Positions 41,385 through 52,909 of a stretch of 64,000 nt of DNA are shown here, in pieces. Source of the DNA: Microbacterium sp. zg-Y1090 (GTDB lineage Bacteria > Actinomycetota > Actinomycetes > Actinomycetales > Microbacteriaceae); assembly GCF_030246945.1 (NCBI RefSeq), contig NZ_CP126742.1, positions 1,054,001 through 1,118,000 on the forward strand. The letters are read 5' to 3'. The stretch's first letter is position 1. Every line of letters starts with the position of its first letter. Both the position numbers and the translations under genes were made by a program. Below the pieces are notes generated by a model. The model saw only the letters and a program-made list of their open reading frames with translations. It searched no databases and was not told where the DNA came from.

Positions 41385-41397
41385 GCGATCAGGGTAG

Positions 41398-42669
41398 TCA
41401 GCCGGTCAGGGCGTGCGCGAGGGTGTAGATCACCAGACCCGCGAGGGACCCGACGATGGTGCCGTTCAGCCGGATGTACTGCAGGTCGCGGCCGACCATC
41501 AGTTCGATCTTCTCCGTGGTCTCGGCGGGATCCCAGCGCTCGACCGTCTCGGTGATGATCGACGCGATGTCGTGCCGGTAGCGGTCGACGAGGAACACCG
41601 CGGCCCCGGTGACCCACCCGTCCACGCGGTTCTGAAGATCGGCATCCGTCGACAGGCGCAGGCCGGCATCGGCGAGGGCCTCGGCGAAACGGCGGCGCAG
41701 CTCGCTGTCGGGTTCGGAGAGCGAGCGCAGCAGGCCGTTCTTGGTGCTGTCCCACGCCTCGGCGGCCAGCTCCCGCACGCGCGTCGACTCGAAGACGCCC
41801 GACTTGGCGTCCTCGAAGCGGCCGATGGTGGCGGGGTCGTGCTGCAGGCTGTCGGCGAGGCGCCCCAGATAGCGGTCGATGGCGTGCCGGGCCGGGTGCT
41901 CAGGATCGTCCTGCACCGCGCGCACGAAGGCCACCGCCTCCTTGTAGAGGGTGTCGTCGATGAGACGGTGCGCGAGCGACGGCACCCACGACGGCAGCCG
42001 GCGCGAGACGAGGCCGTCGAAGGAGTCGCGGTTGGTGGCGAGCCAGGTGCCGAGGGAGTCGGCGGCAAGGTCGACGGCGCCGTGGTGCGCGCCGGCATCC
42101 ACCATGCGCTCGAGCCACCCGCCGACCGACGGACCCCAATCCGGCTCGATCAGGTGCTCGCGGGCGATGTCGGCGATGAGGTCCTGCACGTCGCTGTCGC
42201 TGAGCGCCCGCAGCACGCCCGCCGCCATGGCCGAGCCCTCCGTCGCCACGCGCTCGGCGTGCGCGGGCTGGGCGAGCCACTCGCCGAGACGCTGCGACAC
42301 GCTCATCGACTCGAGCTTGGTGCGCACGACGTCGGCGGAGAGGAAGTTGGTCTCGACGAACTCCCCGAGGGTGCGCCCGATCTCGTCCTTGCGGTGCGGG
42401 ATGATCGCCGTGTGCGGGATCGGGATGCCCAGCGGATGCCGGAAGAGCGCGCTGACGGCGAACCAATCGGCGAGGGCGCCCACCATCCCGCCTTCGGCGG
42501 CGGCGCGCACGTACGCCAGCCACGGGACCTCGTCCTGCAGCGGAAACGAGATCGCGAAGACGACCGCCATGAACACCAGCGCGCCGAGGGCGACGCTCTT
42601 CATCAGCCGCAGCGCGCGACGGCGCTCCTGGTCGGCGACGCTCAGCAGCGCCGTGGGGGTGCGGGACAT
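41398..42669 (-). CDS. DUF445 membrane protein
   Basis: A 423-residue DUF445 protein: N-terminal spans (VALGALVFMAVVFAISF, about 26-42), AAAEGGMVGALADWFAVSALFRHPLG (family signature), HTAIIPHRKDEIGRTLGEFV, then a long soluble helical domain and a C-terminal span (LNGTIVGSLAGLVIYTLAHA). Function is unknown. ATG at 42669 follows GAGGAT; an upstream extension overlapping the acyl-CoA dehydrogenase gene is rejected. Confidence 0.85.
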   Translation of the reverse strand: MSRTPTALLSVADQERRRALRLMKSVALGALVFMAVVFAISFPLQDEVPWLAYVRAAAEGGMVGALADWFAVSALFRHPLGIPIPHTAIIPHRKDEIGRTLGEFVETNFLSADVVRTKLESMSVSQRLGEWLAQPAHAERVATEGSAMAAGVLRALSDSDVQDLIADIAREHLIEPDWGPSVGGWLERMVDAGAHHGAVDLAADSLGTWLATNRDSFDGLVSRRLPSWVPSLAHRLIDDTLYKEAVAFVRAVQDDPEHPARHAIDRYLGRLADSLQHDPATIGRFEDAKSGVFESTRVRELAAEAWDSTKNGLLRSLSEPDSELRRRFAEALADAGLRLSTDADLQNRVDGWVTGAAVFLVDRYRHDIASIITETVERWDPAETTEKIELMVGRDLQYIRLNGTIVGSLAGLVIYTLAHALTG

Positions 42670-42691
42670 GTCGTCATCCTCGCATGCGGGT

Positions 42692-43864
42692 TCAGCCCTC
42701 GGCCGGTCCCAGCCACGCCGTGGCCGCCGTGGCGTGGGCGGATTCCGGGTCGGAGGGATGGAAGAGGCCGGCCAGCACGTCGCGATACAGGCGTCCGAGC
42801 TCGGCGCCGGCGAAGTAGGAAGAGCCACCGCCCACCAGCACCGCCTGGTCGACGACCTCCTTCGCCATGGTGACCGCCCGGTGCTTGACGCCGCTGAGCA
42901 GTGAGAACCAGCGCGCGCCGTGGTCGGCCTGCCGATCGACGTCGGTGCAGAGCACGTGCAGCTGGGGCGGCAGGGCGTCGTAGGCGATGCCCATCTCGGC
43001 CACCCGCCGGCGGATGTCGGGGTCCTGGCTGTAGGCCCGTCCGGTCTTCTTCGAGCGCCGACGGCCGGCCGTGTCGACGGCGACGTCGATCGCGCGGCGG
43101 GCGATGCCGGTGTACACCGACGCCAGCAGCAGCTCGAACACGCTGAAGATCGCGAAGACGAGCGGGTCGGGGCTCGGCCCCGGCGCCAGGCGTCGCCCGA
43201 TGCGGTCGGCGGGCGCGACGGCGCCGTGCAGCTCGGTGGTGCGGGACTGCGTGCCGCGCATGCCCACCGTGTCCCAGTCGTCGCGGGTCACCACGCGCCC
43301 TGCGGCCTCTTCGGCGCGGGGGACGAACGCGTAGACCAGGCGTGGGGCGTCGGGGGAGGAGGTGTCGAGGCCGTGCAGGCCCAGCTGCGTCCACACCGGC
43401 GCGAGCGACGTGAAGATCTTCGTGCCGGTGAAGGCGTACCCGCCGTCGGGCAGCGGTTCGGCGACGGTGTCGCTGCCGAAGAGCACCAGGTCGTTGCCGG
43501 CTTCGCTGATGCCGAACGCGTACACCTCGCCGGCGACCGCGCCCTCGAGCACATGATCGAGGTCGCGGATGCCGCGGTCACGCAGCACCTTCGCCACGCC
43601 CGTCCACACCAGGTGCATGTTGACCGCCAGCGCGGTGGCCGGCGCGGCGGTGGCCAGGCGCTGCTGCAGCAGCGACACCTCGGCCAGCTGCAACCCGCCG
43701 CCGCCGATCTCGGCGGGAGCGAGCACAGCGAGGTAGCCGGCGGCCCTCAGGTCGGCGAGGTCGTCGTCGGGGAAGGTGTTGTGGCGGTCGTGCGCGGCGG
43801 CCCGTGCCCGGATGCGCTCCAGCAGCGCGTCGTCGAGCACGCTCGCGGGGTCGAAATCGGTCAT
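42692..43864 (-). CDS. acyl-CoA dehydrogenase-family flavoprotein
   Basis: A 390-residue ACAD fold protein: N-terminal helical domain (DDLADLRAAGYLAVLAPAEIGG), beta domain (YAFGISEAGNDLVLFG; YAFTGTKIFTSLAP) and C-terminal helical bundle. The usual catalytic Glu of ACADs is not evident in the C-domain, so it could be a desulfurisation/hydroxylase-type (DszC-like) relative. It overlaps the hydrolase gene by 4 nt (ATGA), suggesting a shared small pathway. Confidence 0.82.
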   Translation of the reverse strand: MTDFDPASVLDDALLERIRARAAAHDRHNTFPDDDLADLRAAGYLAVLAPAEIGGGGLQLAEVSLLQQRLATAAPATALAVNMHLVWTGVAKVLRDRGIRDLDHVLEGAVAGEVYAFGISEAGNDLVLFGSDTVAEPLPDGGYAFTGTKIFTSLAPVWTQLGLHGLDTSSPDAPRLVYAFVPRAEEAAGRVVTRDDWDTVGMRGTQSRTTELHGAVAPADRIGRRLAPGPSPDPLVFAIFSVFELLLASVYTGIARRAIDVAVDTAGRRRSKKTGRAYSQDPDIRRRVAEMGIAYDALPPQLHVLCTDVDRQADHGARWFSLLSGVKHRAVTMAKEVVDQAVLVGGGSSYFAGAELGRLYRDVLAGLFHPSDPESAHATAATAWLGPAEG

Positions 43865-44628
43865 CGCAGGGCCTCCCACAGCAGTCGCAGAGTCTCGTCG
43901 GGGCGGTCGCGGTGCGGCGAGTGGCCCGCGCCGGCGACCACCGACATCGTCACGTGCGGATTGGCGACCACGTCGTCGACGACCTCGCCGGTGAAGATCG
44001 AGTACACCGCAGGGTCGCTCGCGATGACGTGGGTGGGCACCTGGAGCCGCGCCGCGTCGGCACGGACGTCCCACACCGCGTTCTGCTCGCTGGTCTGCTC
44101 CACCGTCCAGCGGCTCGCCTGCCGCACCGACAATGCCTTCAGCTCGATGTCGAGCGGATGCCAGTCGGGGTGCTCGGCGCGCACGGCCGCCTCGGTCGGG
44201 TCGGCGAACGAACGTTCCTGGCTGTCGCGCACGATCGCCCGATCGCCCTCGGCGAGGTAGATCCCCGGGTCGATGAGCACCAGGCGGCGCGTCCAGCCGG
44301 GGGTCGCGGCGGCGGCGACGGTGGCCGCGGCGCCGCCCAGCGAGTGACCGATGACGAGGTCCCACGCCGCCGGCGGGGCATCGTCGGTGGCGGGAGTCGT
44401 CGCGGCGACGTCGGCGGCGTACGCGGCGATCGTGCAGTCCAGCGCGCGTGGCGCCGCGCCGTGGCCGCGCAGGTCGACGGCGGTGGCGTGCCAGCCGGCA
44501 TCCGCCAGCGCCGTGCCGAAGCGCCACATGAGCGGTCCGTTGGAGCCGAGGCCGTGGATGAGCAGCGCGTGCCGGGGCGACGCGGGATCGCCCCACGCGT
44601 ACCGGGGGAGGGCGACGGGGGCGGGCAT
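43861..44628 (-). CDS. alpha/beta-hydrolase
   Basis: A 255-residue hydrolase: LLIHGLGSNGPLMW (oxyanion loop), VIGHSLGGAAA (nucleophile Ser near 95), Asp in LIDPGIYL or SDPAVYS, and His in GAGHSPHRDRPDE. ATG 44628 has TAGGCT 6 nt upstream (leaderless). It is cotranslated with the acyl-CoA-dehydrogenase-like gene. Substrate unknown. Confidence 0.84.
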   Translation of the reverse strand: MPAPVALPRYAWGDPASPRHALLIHGLGSNGPLMWRFGTALADAGWHATAVDLRGHGAAPRALDCTIAAYAADVAATTPATDDAPPAAWDLVIGHSLGGAAATVAAAATPGWTRRLVLIDPGIYLAEGDRAIVRDSQERSFADPTEAAVRAEHPDWHPLDIELKALSVRQASRWTVEQTSEQNAVWDVRADAARLQVPTHVIASDPAVYSIFTGEVVDDVVANPHVTMSVVAGAGHSPHRDRPDETLRLLWEALR

Positions 44629-44693
44629 GCCCCCAGCCTAAAGGCGGCCGTCGGCACCGCGCCCGGTGCGCAGAACCGGGGGAAGATAGGCAG

Positions 44694-45098
44694 GTGATCT
44701 CCACCGACCTCGCCCGCGAGCTGCGCGCCGCCGGCCTGCGCTGGCATCCGCGCTCCGGCGACCGCTTCCAGCTGGACGAACCGGAGTTCGAGGCCGACGT
44801 CTTCACCGTCAGCGAGATGACCATCGAGGCGCGCAGCTATCCCACGGGGACGCTGCTGGCCTTCAACGGCACCACGGAGTGGGCTCTGGACTCGGTCGCG
44901 ATCGCCGACGCGCTGTGGCTGCCCTCGGAGGCGCAGCTGCGTGAGATGCTGCGCGGCACGTTCCGCAGTCTGACGCGCCTGCCCGACACGTACCGCGTGG
45001 AGATCGAGGTGGATGCCGAGCGGCACGGCTTCGACCATCCGGCCCCGGCCGACGCCTACGCCCAGGCGGTGCTGTTCCTGCTGGCGCGGATCGCCTGA
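44694..45098 (+). CDS. conserved-type hypothetical protein
   Basis: A 134-residue soluble protein (ISTDLARELRAAGLRWHP, DRFQLDEPEFEADVFTVSEM, TEWALDSVAIADALWLPSEA). No known motif is visible; I do not recognise a function. GTG 44694 has GAAGAT 6 nt upstream, in keeping with leaderless expression. It is divergent from the hydrolase and convergent with the MFS gene. Confidence 0.75.
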   Translation: MISTDLARELRAAGLRWHPRSGDRFQLDEPEFEADVFTVSEMTIEARSYPTGTLLAFNGTTEWALDSVAIADALWLPSEAQLREMLRGTFRSLTRLPDTYRVEIEVDAERHGFDHPAPADAYAQAVLFLLARIA

Positions 45099-45108
45099 GC
45101 CCGAGCGC

Positions 45109-46314
45109 TCACGTGATCGTCGGCACCGGCTCGGTGTCGGGGATGGGGCTCGCGTCGCGTCCCCGCAGGTCGGGGAAGCCGCGCACGAAGGCGACCGAGA
45201 CGAGCACCCCGGCCACGGCGAACGCGGCACCGGCGACGAACGCGCCCTGCGGCCCGACGCCGTCGATGAGGAAGCCGGCGGTCGCGGATCCCGCGGCCGA
45301 GCCGATCAGCTGACCGGTGCCGACCCAGCCGAACGCCTCTGCGGTGTCGCTGAACTTCACGCTCGCCGTGGTCATGGCGAACATCACCGCCAGAGCCGGG
45401 GCCACGCCGGCGCCGGCGATGAGGAGGGACCCGCCCATCCACCAGACGTCGAGGGAGATCATCGCCAGGCACAGTCCCGCAGCGACGATGGCGAACCGCC
45501 GCGCCATGGCCCAGCGGCCGATGGGGATGTGTCCGAAGCCGAGCCCGCCGGCGAGGCTGCCGATCGAGAACACCGCCAGCACGAGACCTGCTTCGAGTCC
45601 GCCGTGGTCGAACGTGGCCACGACGCCGGCCTCGACCGCGGCGGCCGCGCCGATGAGGAGGAAGCCCGTGGCGGTGGCGAGCACCACGGCGGGGCGCGTG
45701 AGCACCTTGCCCAGCCTGCGGCGACTGCGGGGGATGCGCACGCGGCCGACCTCGGGGGAGAGGATGAACCACGCGCAGCCCAGCAGCAGGATGACCACGA
45801 TGCACACCAGGGCGGGGACGGTGCCCGCCTGCGTGGCGATGAAGGTGATCAGCACCGGGGCGATGATCCAGATGATCTCCTGCAGCGACGCGTCCAGCGA
45901 GAACAGCGGGGTCAGCTGCCGAGACGTGACCATCTTGGGGTAGATCGTGCGCACCGCCGGCTGCACGGGCGGCGTGGAGAGACCCGCGATGAGCGCGAGG
46001 AGCATGTAGACGGGCACGACGGTCTGCACGAACGCGAGCGTGGTGAGCATCACGGCGCAGATGATCGTGGTGAGGGTCAGCACCTTGCGCATGCCCCAGC
46101 GGCCCATCCAGCGGCTCGTGACCGGACCCGCGACCGCCTGGCCCACGGAGGTCGCGGCCAGCACGAGGCCCGCGGCCCCATAGGAGCCGGTGACGTGCTC
46201 GATGTGCAGCAGGATCGCCAGGCTCGTCATCCCGTTCGGGAAGCGTGCCGTCAGCTGCGCCGCCATGATGCGCCCCACGCCTGGACTGCGCAGAAGGTCC
46301 CGATATCCCGCCAC
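45109..46314 (-). CDS. MFS transporter
   Basis: A 401-residue major-facilitator permease with 12 predicted spans; the loop 2-3 motif is GPVTSRWMGRWGMRKVL (the GxxxDRxGRR-type signature) near residue 60. Sugar-efflux- or drug-efflux-like; substrate unknown. GTG 46314 is preferred because TAGCGT lies 8 nt upstream; an in-frame GTG at 46347 lacks a promoter or ribosome-binding site. Confidence 0.82.
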   Translation of the reverse strand: MAGYRDLLRSPGVGRIMAAQLTARFPNGMTSLAILLHIEHVTGSYGAAGLVLAATSVGQAVAGPVTSRWMGRWGMRKVLTLTTIICAVMLTTLAFVQTVVPVYMLLALIAGLSTPPVQPAVRTIYPKMVTSRQLTPLFSLDASLQEIIWIIAPVLITFIATQAGTVPALVCIVVILLLGCAWFILSPEVGRVRIPRSRRRLGKVLTRPAVVLATATGFLLIGAAAAVEAGVVATFDHGGLEAGLVLAVFSIGSLAGGLGFGHIPIGRWAMARRFAIVAAGLCLAMISLDVWWMGGSLLIAGAGVAPALAVMFAMTTASVKFSDTAEAFGWVGTGQLIGSAAGSATAGFLIDGVGPQGAFVAGAAFAVAGVLVSVAFVRGFPDLRGRDASPIPDTEPVPTIT

Positions 46315-46548
46315 GTTCGTCCACGCTACCCGGACACGCCGCGACACGCCGTACCGACGGTTACCCAGGAATCCCGATGTCGGAGGGGGTCCCTAGCGTC
46401 GTACCTGTGGATGGATCCGGCCGGGCGGCTCCGCACCCGCGTGATTCAGCGCTTCGCGGGGCCCGAAACCCGTCGGCATCCTGTGGATGAAACGGTGGAC
46501 AACCTGTGTTGTACATGGGGAGGGCGGTGGAAAACTACACGGATGTAA

Positions 46549-46599
46549 CTACTATCCCTTGTGGTGCTTCTGAACGTCGGCACCCATATGTAGTATTGG
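46549..46599. promoter_or_regulatory. nrdH promoter with two NrdR-box-like sequences
   Basis: CTACTATCCCTTGTGG (46549-46564) and CCATATGTAGTATTGG (46584-46599) resemble the NrdR box (acaCwATATwtwGTGt) and lie about 35 bp apart, near three helical turns. TAGTAT (46591-46596) inside the second is a likely -10. NrdR represses nrd operons when dATP is high. A further dyad ACAAC-N4-GTTGT occurs near 46500. Confidence 0.55.
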
Positions 46600-46657
46600 A
46601 CTCCCCGGCCCCGAAGCCGGAGAACACAGCGAAAAGACTTGAAGGGGACACGTCGAC

Positions 46658-46891
46658 ATGGCGATCACGGTTTACACGAAGCCCTCCTGCGTGCAGTGCA
46701 ACGCGACCTACCGCGCACTGGACTCGAAGGGCATCGAATACGAAGTCCTGGACGTCTCCGAAGACGCCGCAGCGCTCGAGCACGTGAAGTCGCTCGGCTA
46801 CCTGCAGGCGCCGGTCGTCGTCACCGACGAGGACCACTGGTCGGGCTTCCGTCCCGACAAGATCGACGAGCTCGCCTCGCGCCTGGCCTGA
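46658..46891 (+). CDS. nrdH: NrdH glutaredoxin-like electron donor
   Basis: A 77-residue thioredoxin-fold redoxin with the CVQC active site at residues 11-14 (KPSCVQCNATYRAL) and the NrdH-specific C-terminal WSGFRPDKI. It reduces the class Ib ribonucleotide reductase NrdEF. The ATG at 46658 follows GAAGGGG. It leads nrdHIEF. Confidence 0.95.
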   Translation: MAITVYTKPSCVQCNATYRALDSKGIEYEVLDVSEDAAALEHVKSLGYLQAPVVVTDEDHWSGFRPDKIDELASRLA

Positions 46892-46966
46892 AACCAGACC
46901 GTGGCGCGGCGCTCCGGCGCGGCGCCCGATCGGCGGGCGGACGGCGGCAACCTGAGGGGAGATGAT

Positions 46967-47379
46967 GTGCTCACGGCGACGCACGCACCTCTGCTGGTCT
47001 ATTTCTCCAGCGTCTCGGGCAACACCGCCCGCTTCATCGACAAACTCGGGATGCGGGCTGTGCGCATCCCCCTCCTCCCCTCGGATGAGCCGATCGAGGT
47101 GTCCGAGCCCTTCGTCCTGGTCACGCCGACCTACGGCGGCGGGCAAGGGCGGGGCGAGGAGAAGGGCGCTGTTCCCAAGCAGGTGATCCGGTTCCTCAAC
47201 GACGAGGGCAACCGTCGGCTCCTGCGCGGAGTGATCTCCGCAGGCAATACCAACTTCGGCGAGGCGTACTGCCTCGCCGGTGACATCATCAGCCGCAAGT
47301 GCAACGTGCCGCACCTGTATCGGCTGGAACTCTTCGGCACGCCAGATGACGTCGATCGCGTGAGCGAAGGACTGGAGCG

Positions 47380-47398
<19 letters not shown>
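46967..47398 (+). CDS. nrdI: NrdI flavodoxin
   Basis: A 143-residue flavodoxin-like protein that supplies oxidant for assembling the manganese-tyrosyl cofactor of NrdF. FMN loops: [36 protein letters not shown] and [15 protein letters not shown]. The GTG at 46967 follows GAGGGGAGATGAT. Its end overlaps the nrdE start by 19 nt. Confidence 0.93.
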
Positions 47399-50558
<3,160 letters not shown>

Positions 50559-50560
<2 letters not shown>

Positions 50561-50567
50561 AAGTTCC
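50559..50567. repeat. 9-bp target-site duplication, left
   Basis: AGAAGTTCC directly before the left inverted repeat; identical to 56050-56058 directly after the right one. Confidence 0.85.
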
Positions 50568-50585
50568 TGTGCGGCGTCACGGTAG

Positions 50586-50651
50586 TTGGCACATCACACC
50601 CTTGAAGTTGGCACGCGTCAAACTACTTGGCACAGATTGCGCAGTTGGCAC
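50586..50651 (+). repeat. iteron-like TTGGCAC repeats at the left end
   Basis: TTGGCAC occurs at 50586, 50608, 50627 and 50645 (spacings 22, 19 and 18 bp), the first within the inverted repeat. Near the right end the complement GTGCCAACTAC occurs at about 55948 and 56025. They look like transposase-binding sites. Confidence 0.65.
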
Positions 50652-50697
50652 ATGAAACGACTGGACTCGCGCCGACCGGTTCCACAGGAGCGATCCT

Positions 50698-50964
50698 GTG
50701 GCTAACCGGCGGCGCGAGTCGCCGTCTGAGCTGACACCGTCGTGGCCGGACGCGCCGTCGTCGGATCCAGCGGGGGAGACGGCCCGGCAGTTCGTGCTTA
50801 ATCTTCGATGCGGGCTGGGTGAGCGAAGCGTCCGCGCGGTCGCAGAGCAGGCCGGCCTCGATGAGGCGACGGTCCGCCGCGTGCTGTCGGGCGCTGCATG
50901 GCCAGACCTACGCACGGTGGCTCGTCTGGAGGATGCGCTCGGGGCCCGGCTCTATCCGAGATGA
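50698..50964 (+). CDS. small helix-turn-helix protein
   Basis: An 88-residue protein whose C-terminal 45 residues form an XRE-like helix-turn-helix (AVAEQAGLDEATVRRVLSGA, then LRTVARLEDALGARLYP). The N-terminus is short and Ser/Pro-rich. GTG start at 50698. It sits just inside the left end of the composite element next to the iterons and could regulate the element or its lost transposase. Confidence 0.65.
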   Translation: MANRRRESPSELTPSWPDAPSSDPAGETARQFVLNLRCGLGERSVRAVAEQAGLDEATVRRVLSGAAWPDLRTVARLEDALGARLYPR

Positions 50965-50966
50965 CC

Positions 50967-51397
50967 GGGGGAGTCGAGCGAGCATTCGAGCCGACGCCGC
51001 GGGACCTGGTGCAACGCAGGTTCCCCGCCGACGCTCCTCGCAGGCTCTGGGTCGCGGACGTGACGTATGTCGCAACGTGGTCCGGGTTCGCCTATGTGGC
51101 TTTCGTCACCGACGTGTTCTCTCCCGCCGCATCGTCGGTTGGAACGTCGCCTCGACCTTCAAGGCCGACATCCTGCCGCTATAGGCGCGCAGTGGCTGCG
51201 TGGGCCGTCGACGGGGACCTCAATGGGGTCGTGCATCACGCCGACCACGGATCGAACTACCTCGCCGTCGTCCACACCGACCGGATCGAAGGACTCGGCG
51301 CGACGCCATCGACCGGCACCGTCGCGACAGTTTCGACAAACGGGGCTCAAGGCGTCAGCGTATGCGAACCTCGCGCACCTCTCGTCCGTGAGCACGG
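50967..51397 (+). pseudogene. decayed IS3-family transposase fragment
   Basis: Pieces of an IS3 orfB in two or three frames: LWVADVTYVATWSGFAYVAF and DVFS, then (shifted) RRIVGWNVAS, an in-frame stop after DILPL, and a Ser/Asp stretch corresponding to HSDHGSNY. It matches the intact orfB at 51948-52874 in order but with frameshifts and stops. The following 51398-51588 shows no gene. Confidence 0.8.
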
Positions 51398-51636
51398 GCA
51401 TCACCGCTCGCCGAGTTCGCCCAGAACCGTTATGTGAGCGCGCGTGCTCACTCGTCGGTCGGTAGGGGCATCGTGCGCCGGTTCGAAGGCTGCGAGGGCC
51501 GCGAGGAGTTCGCCGCGTATGGACTCGAAGAACCAGCTCGTTTCCCCCGGCGCCGACCGACTCAGCCCAAGTGTCATGCGAGTCTCTCTGAATCGGCCTG
51601 ACTTTCGTTCCGTTCTTCAAGTAAGGATGGAACACG

Positions 51637-51951
51637 ATGAACAGGAAGTATTCGCCGGAGATGCGTGAGCGGGCGCTCAGGATGCTCGCGGAGACGCGGC
51701 CGTCGCACCCGACGATGATGAGCGCCGTCCGGCATGTCGCCGGGCTGCTCGGGATGAGTCCGGAGACGCTGCGGTTGTGGCAGCGTCGCTACGAGGTCGA
51801 CGCCGGGGTGAAGCCCGGCGTCACGACTGAGGCCGCGGCGGAGATCAAGCGGCTGCAGAAGGAGGTCTCGGAGTTGCGGAAGGCGAACGAGATCCTCAAG
51901 GCTGCGAGCATCTTTTTCGCGAAGGAGCTCGACCACCCCTCGACGAGATGA
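51637..51951 (+). CDS. IS3 transposase OrfA
   Basis: A 104-residue helix-turn-helix protein (RERALRMLAE, GMSPETLRLWQRRYEVDAG) followed by the leucine-zipper-like EIKRLQKEVSELRKANEILK typical of IS3 OrfA. It recognises the element ends. Its stop overlaps the orfB ATG by 4 nt; a -1 frameshift would give the OrfAB fusion transposase. Confidence 0.9.
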   Translation: MNRKYSPEMRERALRMLAETRPSHPTMMSAVRHVAGLLGMSPETLRLWQRRYEVDAGVKPGVTTEAAAEIKRLQKEVSELRKANEILKAASIFFAKELDHPSTR

Positions 51952-52874
51952 TCCGGTTCATCAACGAACACCGGGATCGTTTCGGGGTCGAGCTCATCTG
52001 CCAGGTCCTCCGACCGGCAGTGAGAGGGTTCCTCACCTCACGCGGCTACCGTGCCGCGGTGAATCGGACTCCGTCCGCGAGACGGCTCCAGGATGATCTG
52101 CTGGTGCCCGAGGTCGCTCGGCTGCATGCGGAGAACTACGGCGTCTATGGGCGCCGGAAGATGCACGCGCTGATGCGACGGCAAGGGTGGGAGATCGGTC
52201 GGGACCAGACCGAACGGCTGATGCGGCTCGCCGGTGTTCGCGGGGTGCGCAAGTCTAAGCGAGTGTTCACGACGAAGTCTGATCCCGCCCTGCAGCGGCC
52301 GACCGATCTCGTCAACCGCCGATTCACCGCCGACGGTCCCCGCCGGCTCTGGGTCTGCGACGTGACCTATGTCGCCACCTGGTCCGGTTTCGCATACGTC
52401 GCGTTCGTCACCGACGTCTACTCCCGGCGCATCGTCGGCTGGAACGTGGCGGCGACTTTGAAGGCGGAGATCTTGCCGATGCAGGCGCTCGATATGGCGG
52501 CGTGGGACGCCGGCGATGACCTCACCGGGCTGACGCACCACTCGGACCACGGATCGAACTACATGGCGATGGTCTACACCGACCGGATCGTCGAGCTCGG
52601 CGCCGTTCCCTCGACCGGAACGGTCGGCGACAGCTTCGACAACGCGATGGCCGAAGCAGTCAACAACCTCTACAAGACCGAGCTCATCCGCCAACGCGGA
52701 CCCTGGCGCACCGTCGAACAGGTCGAACTCGCGACCCTCGAGTGGGTGTGGTGGTGGAACAACCAGCGCCTCCACGGCGAGCTCGACATGCGCACCCCCG
52801 CCGAGGTCGAGCAGGCGTACTACGCTGACCTCGAATCAGCCCAGCCGGCCCCTGCCGGACAAAGCTCCCAATAG
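51948..52874 (+). CDS. IS3 transposase OrfB (DDE integrase core)
   Basis: A 308-residue integrase-core protein. The catalytic triad is in CDVTYVATWSG (Asp), THHSDHGSNY (Asp) and NAMAEAVNNLYKTELI (Glu); HTH_21-like N-terminus (YGVYGRRKMHALMRRQG). Intact, so the element may be active. Confidence 0.92.
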   Translation: MIRFINEHRDRFGVELICQVLRPAVRGFLTSRGYRAAVNRTPSARRLQDDLLVPEVARLHAENYGVYGRRKMHALMRRQGWEIGRDQTERLMRLAGVRGVRKSKRVFTTKSDPALQRPTDLVNRRFTADGPRRLWVCDVTYVATWSGFAYVAFVTDVYSRRIVGWNVAATLKAEILPMQALDMAAWDAGDDLTGLTHHSDHGSNYMAMVYTDRIVELGAVPSTGTVGDSFDNAMAEAVNNLYKTELIRQRGPWRTVEQVELATLEWVWWWNNQRLHGELDMRTPAEVEQAYYADLESAQPAPAGQSSQ

Positions 52875-52909
52875 GAACGAAAGCCAGGCCGATTCAGCTC
52901 GGCGTTGCC

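Larger units (their letters stand above)
51589..52897 (+). mobile_element. intact IS3-family insertion sequence A
   Basis: About 1309 bp with near-perfect 23-bp terminal inverted repeats (51589-51611, TGAATCGGCCTGACTTTC..., and 52874-52896; one mismatch) and a 3-bp target duplication CTC (51586-51588 and 52898-52900). It carries overlapping orfA and orfB. The right end abuts the signal-peptide region of the gene at 52910. Confidence 0.88.

Noticed and set aside
44694..45098. Calling the 134-residue protein a pilus-assembly (CpaE) protein, a name often given to such small Microbacteriaceae proteins.
   Set aside because: No CpaE ATPase or receiver domain is present in the sequence; left as hypothetical.
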